Shown here one piece after another: positions 27,001 to 36,000 of a DNA stretch of 64,000 nt (position 1 is its first letter; every line of letters starts with the position of its first letter). The position numbers and the translations under genes are program-made. The stretch is taken from positions 16,496,901-16,560,900 of the forward strand of contig CM034405.1 in NCBI GenBank assembly GCA_019925095.2. Direction: 5' to 3'. The notes under the pieces are model-generated. The model saw nothing but the letters and a program-made list of their open reading frames with translations, was not told the origin of the DNA and searched no databases. Source of the DNA: Dendrolimus kikuchii (Eukaryota > Arthropoda > Insecta > Lepidoptera > Lasiocampidae).

Positions 27001-30000
27001 TCTTTGTAAAATGTTAAAAATGCCAACATTGTGTAACAGCGTCCACAGCTTTAAAAGGCTCCAAAATAGCGCCGTTTAAATCGTCAAAATTTGATTACAG
27101 TTTTGAAATACGTGTTTTAATGATAAATAGTAACATTTTTATTAAAAATATAGCAATAATATTTTATACTCTTATAAATTTATTAAAAGTACATACTTAT
27201 AGTCCATATGGGGCCACCGCTTGAATGTCTCCTTGCGCTCGGCCTCAGAGTACATCAATGGCCTAGTCTCCTCGTCCCTGGAGCATGGCACTAGGGCGTT
27301 GGCGCGTTGGCCCACCGCCGAGGCAATGGCCAACGCCGGGATACGCCGGTTCTGACCCTTGAGCTCTTGGACCACTCCAGTCGTCACTAATCGGATTGTT
27401 GACTGCAGTAGGGATATAGTTACTGTACTCCACTGAAATAAATGTTTTTCATTACTACATTATTTCCTTTTAGAGTTAGCTATAATATTACTTGTGTGGA
27501 TTAACAAAGAATTATTTCTAACAAAAAAAAAAAAAAATCGACAAACACACACATTGTATATCCCCAAATTAAGCAAGTTACGCTTGTGTTATGGGTAATA
27601 TACAACGGACTACTCTGGGGCCGATCCCATACACCCAGACCATAGTAAATAACGGAGAAAATAGGTTTCCGAAATTTACTATACCAGGAATCGAACCCGG
27701 AGCCTCTGCGTTGCAGTGAGGTACGCCGGCAAAGGCTTAGCCCGCTCAACCACAGAGGCCGTTTCTAAAATTACGAATGTTAATGTACAAATATAGTGAA
27801 CTGATTTTTTTTTAATGTAATCATGATTTCAAGATAATTTTATTACTATTTATAAAATATATAGACTGACGTTAACTAATAAATTATGAGAATAGAAAAA
27901 TATGTTGAAATGAAAATTTCAAATAACTCTTCAAGAGAGAATTTACTTTATTGTGTTACATCTTTGTACATCTAGATCATCCATATTTTTAAGAAGGTTG
28001 GACATTCATTTTTTTAAAGTTCAGAAGTCGAATTACCTTCTGCGCCTTCACACCTCTACAGCCAGGCTCTGCGTCAATAGCGCTCTTTAGTTCAACTATG
28101 AACTCCGTGAGACCCTCGATGGAATGGGCGTCAAGGCTCTGCAGGCATTGGTATAGGAGCACAGCCTGTGATAAAAACAAAATTAATTAAATGGAAATAT
28201 ATAATGTAAGTAATCGTACAATAATTATGTATACCACCGTCGCCACTCCTAATCAGAATATTCTTGCCACGGGTTGTCTGGAAGAATCGCTTTTTAGCGA
28301 TAAGACCGCCCTTTGTACCCAACTAGACTGTCTTCATATTGTTACAACTTAGCTCCCCCGACAAAGACAAATTCCACAAAGCAGCTATTAGCTATCGGCA
28401 TTTGAACCAATTGTAATACCTTTGGGATTGTCTTCTTTTGTTTACTTATTTATTGGTTATTGTGGAGAACTATTGTACTCATTTTATGGCAGTTTGGAAG
28501 CATAATTAGTCAGGTGTGCGGATTACGATTTATAGGAAATTAAGTCGACAATACGGGCGGGCACACTTATATTTGTGAAGTATAAATCGACGGCAGGATC
28601 GAGAGAGGGGACAGTCAAAGCGATAACACAAGCGAGGCAAGACGTGTAACATTTTAGGGACGGACTTTGCGCGTGTTATTGAATTGTACATTACATTTGG
28701 ACTTATTGCGTCCGATTATATTTGTACCTGTGTTTGTATAGTTCTAATAAATTCTATAGTAATTCCAATGGCATTTTACTTGGCATGTTACTTGTAACAA
28801 AGTGTTTGTGTGTATTAACTCACAATTTATTAATATAATGTAACATTTTAAGCTGCCACAAATACAAATATAAAACTAATTAAAAGGTAGTATAAAGTAT
28901 AGATGCCACGAATATTCGGCTGCTGGTCAGTGTTTGTCTTATTGGGCCACTTTTTTAACTATTCGGTATTTGGCCGAATACCAAATATCAAGAAAAAAAA
29001 TGGCAGATATTGCTCAAAATTGTATATAATTCCATGAAAATTTGATAGTTAAACAAAGTTTTAACAGCGTTAAATTCGATTTTGTTTTAAATAGTATGTT
29101 TCGGATAGATTTTAAAATGCCAGAATCCAATAAAAACCGTTTAAAATTTAATTACGTATACCTATGAATCGCGATAACGCAAGAAAATACTTCACAAATT
29201 GCTGCTTCAATACTAACATAACACATATCATATGCCGAACATTCGGTAGCCGAATATACGGCGCTTCGGCCGAGAACATGACCGAATATTGGTATTTGGC
29301 CAAACCACTATTTGTGGCATCTCTAGTAGAAAATATCCTACCCAGATTCATAAAATATACTTACTTGAGTTCTAGTAAGTAATAAGTAAAACAGATAACA
29401 ATAGGAATCATTATACGAAATACACCCTGCCTCGTGACTGAAATAAACTATAGTTTAAAAACACCTATTAAAAAATTCAGCGAAAACAACCCTGCCTCTA
29501 GTAACTCTCCTCTAGCTAGCACAGGTTTGCTGGTAGAGCTGGCTTTTTTATGATTAAGCTCACTTTCATTTTGTGTACAAGAATAAATAAAGCCAAATAA
29601 ATAAAGAAAAATACTTGTTGTCATTTTTTTTTACAAAAACGTAACTGACTTCAGACAAAAAGTTAAAAATAAATATTTAACTGAGTTCTTTGTACAACGC
29701 CTTGAAGTCGGTGTCAAGTGAAACATAAAAAACAACAAGTTTGCAAAATAAAGTAATTTTTATATCTTACTTCGCACCGACTTCAAGATGGCGTAGAAAT
29801 AAGTCAGTTAAATATTGATTTTTTGATTTTTAGTTTCAAGTCGGTTATGTTTTTGTTAAAAAAAAATAAAAAATTAGTTGCGCAAATACTTGAATTAGTG
29901 ACCTTAGGTAGTGTTACCATCACACATCAGTAATTTTACAGTCGTTTCCAGCTTGTCTTTCTTCAGCACTTGGGGGAATAATTTTTGTAACATACATAGG

Positions 30001-33000
30001 AGTGAGGACGTTAATCGATTATAATAACGGAATACCTACTGGTCACACAATACCCACTACAAATTTTAATTTAAATATTGGGGGGGTTTCTTTGTGTTCT
30101 TATGGATTAGGTGTGATAACATAGCCTTATCTGTTTATTAATAAATCAGTAAGTTATCAATAAACCAGGATAAAATTAAATATTAAGATTGAACCACTAA
30201 ATTAGACAACAGGTTTTCTGTCAAACATTGCTATTCTTGAACTTGAAAGTTATTAACACACTGTTATGTGGTATTAACTTGTATTTGGAAATGATAAATA
30301 TTTTATACCTTGTTTTTTCTTCGAGATAAATTTTTGGTCAACATATTTAAATTTTTTTGGGCCTAAATGGCGCTCTGTTGTTCGTGCCTACCCCGCAAGG
30401 GAACTGGCGTGAAGTTATGTATGTATGTATGTAACTTGTATTTGGAAATGATAAATATCTTATACCTTGTTTTTTCTTACGAGATAAATTATTGGATAAA
30501 ATTTTATTTAAATTGTGTCTTAAGATGATTCTATTGTATGTAATATCCAACTTTAGACGTTGCTTAAGTTGTCTAGGCCATTAAAATATCATTAAATAGT
30601 CTAAGCCATTATAAAATCCTGTCAGTAATGTATCTTCTAAGGAAAAACAATGAACAGTTGTTTTTATTTTTTCACAAAGAAATGCAGATTACACATTCAT
30701 ATTCACAAACTAGAGAAATTATTTCTAACTTCTAAAAATCTATTAGTCACTTTTCAATAAAATTCCATATTTTGAGCAAATGCTCTACGCTTTGTACAGA
30801 ATAAAATATAAATTTGAAAATGACTTGATTTTATGTTTGTATACTATTTATTATTTCTGGATTATTTTAGTGAACAACATAATTAAATGAAATTTAATAT
30901 ATACATTATGTTCTATCAATAATATGATAGATAATATAAGACACTTTTTATCCAGGGAAATGAAACTGTTTGTCCTGGATACAAATTTAAACATCACACT
31001 TGAAACTTGACTTCATCATACATGTGAATAATAAAATTAATCAAAATTTTATTAACTTATATTTTAATAATATATGACAGAATTAATGCTAAAATGAACT
31101 TATCTAATATAAAACTAAATTATTAATTAAACTACTAAATACAAAATCTAAATTAAGTAAGTTATGTTATTAACTGAATGCTATTTTCCGCCCACGTAAA
31201 TCAGTGGTTAAGTTATCGTTACCAAATGAATAATAATGTGTAATCACTTTGTTTTTAAATAGTACTTTGAAAAGGATTATATTATTATGCATATCTATTT
31301 ATTATATATATTAGGGTTATACAGACAACCACAGTCGGGTCATCTTTGGTGCTGTGTGTTTTCTGAGAAAGAAAATTCATATTTTCCAAAATAAAAACTA
31401 TCTCACATTCGCCTTAAGTTTATCCTCAACGATTCCATGTACGCCACATTGCATATTGCCGCTGATTGTCACTGATTGGGAAAAACACTGCAAGAACATG
31501 TAGTTGGGAACTATCATGACCGATCAGGAATGAGGAATGCAGCTCAAGCAGTTTATATTATTAGACGTGACAATGGTACAAACAGAAAATTGATGGGTAC
31601 AAAGATAGACCAAAAAAGAGATAAATGGATTGTGTGAGGAATGACATGATGATTTGTGTATGACAGAGGACATGTGTCTGATTAAGGAAGTATTGAAGGA
31701 AAAAACGTGTTGTGCCAACCCCAAATCATTGAGAGAAGGTAGAAGAGAAGAGAAGAGAGGATAGAATAAACAAACATTCAAATAAATAAATTTTAATACT
31801 TTAGTATCAGTATGGATACTTTACTATTATTTTGTCACATGGAGACCACTGCTCAGTAATGTTGATTATAAAACTAACATCTTTCACTAGTATAAAACAA
31901 TCTTTAAAAAAAAACAGATCTGCAGAGCAGTGTTGTATATACTGTATAATTTTCAAACCAAGCCTCTCTATATCATATCAAATTTATAAAAATACTTTAA
32001 TTCATAATAAAACTACGTTTTAACGGTTTTAAGCGCGGTAATTTTATTTGATTTTGGTTTCCTTTGAAAAGTGGCCGAAACGTCGGAAAAACCAAAATCA
32101 AATAAAATTACCGCGCTTAAAACCGTTAAAACGTAGTTTTATTATGTATACAAGTCGCGAAAACTTAAGAAAATAATACTTTAATTCTTTAGGCCAAGGG
32201 TTATAAAAACACCCCACCTGGAGACCACTCATAAAACATCTGAAACAACTATGAGTCATCAATTCCCACTAGCACCAAGAAGGGTACCAGTATAGACCAA
32301 AGTATTTCATTTGAATGTAAATACATTTTTATGGGAACACTCTTTGTAATTAAGACTATGTTTTCTTAAGTTTTTGCGACTAGTATACATAATAAAAGGA
32401 CGTTTTTGAAATCTAGGTACAACAAATGAACAAAGGGCAAAGGGCGGCCTATCACTTGAAGCAATCTTTACCTGTGCAATGTGTTTTATGGTATTGTATT
32501 GATACGAGTGGGCTAAAACCTAAGCAGGGTACAGCTTTCAGTAATTGTGTGTGTTTACAATAATATTTAGGAAGAGTGGAATGCATTGCCAGTCTGTTTC
32601 TCCCATTATCTATAACCTAGGTGTTTGCAAGTCCCATGTGAATAGGTATCTTCCAGGTAAGCATGCTCTACCTTAAACCATATCCGAGAATCTGATATCA
32701 TGGTCAAACAAGGACCTATACTACAATAAAAAAGGAGCTTTTCTCAGATCTACATTTTTTACTTGGCAATTGTAATTCCTTGTATTCTTTATCCTTTATT
32801 TAACAAGCTAAAAAAATTATCATACCTCAGACAAAACAAGCTCCAAATATATTACTTTGTCCGGGTAAGCTGAAGGTAATGGCTGTTGGAGCGCTGTGTG
32901 AAGAAGCAGCACCCCATTGTAGTCAGTTCGGGCGCTAATCCCACTGCTGTCCCATACAAACAACCTGTCTGCACCAGATGCATATTCAATTCCAAGTATG

Positions 33001-36000
33001 CCACTGTCATCTGAAAATTTAGGAAAATATAAGTATAATGGATTTCATTTGTAAGTCCTTTTGATTATAGTGAGTGAATGTATACTATTACTCTCTATTT
33101 CAAATATGATGGTGTGGCTGACACATCCCGTAGAATGTAACTTGTAGTAACAATATCTTATACTTGACTTATATGTATTAGATATAAATTTTAATTATAT
33201 AGAAATGAATTAAAACTTCTTACTGCTTCAAAAGTGACATTGAAATAAAGAGAAAAACATAGTGAATTTAATTATAATGTCGCTTTTAAAGAGTAACAAG
33301 AATTAATTTATTTCTTTACAATTAAAATTTGTAACTAATACATAGGTCAATTATAAGATAGTGTTATAAGTTACGTTCTATGGGATGTCAACCATAGTCA
33401 TATTTGATATGAAGAGTAGAGGAAACTAATTTGGCTATAGCGACTTCTGATGTAAGGTCAATTTTTGGTTTGGTTTTAATGAACCATTTATAACAAGTTC
33501 GTAGAATCCCCTTGCAGATGTTGTGACAGGCTACATATAAACATGGCATCAACAAACAAACAAAGATTCATCTGTAAAATTAGACAGCTTTCTTATCTTT
33601 TGTTTATATCCACAGATGGTCAGTAGTCATAAAAATATTCCATTGTTTGTAAATATTTGTATGGGTAAAGTAACATTTAAGAAGCCTTCAAACTTATTGT
33701 AACTCAATATGAATAAGGCCATAGGTGATTATGTATTGTCTAGCAATAAATATTGTTTTCCTTATAATTGACTGTATATCAAATTACATATCAACAGAAT
33801 CTACATGAACTATGCAAGTCATACAACTGTTACAGACAAAAAACACAATCTTAGAACTATTTATGGAACTCAGGCAGCCTCTATTAACCATAGAGGCCTT
33901 CATAGTGAGTCAAAGCTTAGTTAGCTTACTGGAATTCAATTCCAAGCATAGTAAATTTTATAAATGGAGTTTCTGTTATTTATGATGGTCTAGGATGTGC
34001 CCCAAAGTGGTCTGTTGTATATTACCCTCACAAGCATAACATGCTTAGCTTGCGAATATGCTGATTATTATTATTATCTATGGAAAATGCTGAATCTATT
34101 TTTATGTATAGTAGTTGTATTATATCCAGTTCCTATTTCTTATTAATCATTCCCTTGACTTACCATTGGTAGAAATTTGACATTAATTGTAAGAAACTTA
34201 CAACAAATGTTAACCAGTAATAAGGTAAATGAGTCGTTAGTAAGATGTAAGAACAAGCTATTAGGGTAGATATATACAGAGGCTGTATGGAGAATGAGTT
34301 AATACAGAATTAATCTTGATAAATGAAGATCAATATACAAATGTGGATTGTTTTTATTTGTGAATATAAACTTTATCATTAACCACTCAATATTTAAAAT
34401 TTTAATATATTTTCTTTATTGATGAAGTATGGGTCTGAGAATTGCCCATAAGATTCAGACGAAAACAAGCAAACAATAAACCTTAAAGATAATCATAATT
34501 ATGTTGTATGTTACCCATCACTCAAGTATAGCTTGCATTGCACAGCTTGGGAATATACATGTACATTATATATATTTATATATTCAACTATTAGTATTTT
34601 TATGAGAGTATGTATGAACTAATCTATCATAAGTGAGAAAAAAATTCAAAGTATTTATTTACACACACATACACACAATCTGCAAAAGATTTATATGATT
34701 TTTTTTTTAAATACAGTGGATTTCACTTATCATTCACAACTTTGGATGTAACACTGGCTAGGCTAGATTTGGTGAACCATTTGTAGCAAATGCCTAGATA
34801 TCAGATGGTTAACAGTTGTAATTTCGTTGTAATACTTTTGTTTATAAATGTTCAGGTACTAAATAAAATATAGACATTAGGGATTTCGAATGAAATACAT
34901 CTTACATAGTACTTTAGTAAATCTAAACTATGAGTAAAATGTGCATAGTATTATTAAAGTAGACATTAGTTGACAAGTGCACATTGTGCAGGTGAATGCA
35001 CTTGCACAAGAAATACTATGAAAATTCCATAATAATAATTACATACATACATACATAACTTCACGCCAGTTCCCTTGCGGGGTAGGCACGAACAACAGAG
35101 CGCCATTTAGGCTTATTCTTACACACCTCACTTGCTTCTTTGACATTCATAACTCTTGTCATGCACGCTCGTCTGTTCTTAAGGCTCCTAACATCACCTT
35201 CTGCTAGTACACGATCAATTAATAATAATTATCTGGTAATAAATATTATTTTCTTTCAACCTGTGTAATTACCAACTTTCAGATTAACCTTGGAATTATA
35301 GTGGTCCCTTCATTGTTATTATAACCAAAATCCACTATGTATTTGTATACACTAAAGTGAAGCACAATTTTCATCAAAACACACTAATTTACTAAAGATA
35401 AAGTAATATACTCCACACCAAACTTTATAAACACTCCTAATTAGCAACAGATGACTGGTTAAGTTTGTATTCATACAAAATCAGTTATCACAAAGCCTTC
35501 TGTAGCTAATTTGGGAGTATATTAAACTATATAGGAACAGACAATACAAATGAAGACTATGCTTTTATTCTAATAATAATAAAAAAATAACATTCAAAGC
35601 AATGGCCTTATTCAGATACAGACCAAAAACGGCAGAAAGTAGTGTAGTTTAATGCAAAATAGATTGATTGATAAGTAGTAGTTATTTATCAATTATAGAG
35701 CTAAATAAAAGCATGATATAACTATTTGCTACTATATATGGAGATAATTGATTTCAAAGGAATGTAGTGTATAAGGGGAAGTAAAAAACTAATAATACAA
35801 ATGTGTTATTTAAAAATACACACATTGAATAAATTAAGTTTAATAAATACCTGATTGTAATTATTAATCAAGAGAATGATTTCTACATATGTTCAAAAGG
35901 CAAATGATTGATTTGCATAGTTTACCTCAAAAATATAATTAATGATTTAACATGAAGGTGTTATGTGCATCAAGACTTAGTAATCTATAACTAGGAGTAG

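Noticed and set aside
27687..27752. tRNA gene with A and B boxes
   Set aside because: The boxes are real but belong to a repeated SINE with a long body; no cloverleaf can be closed.
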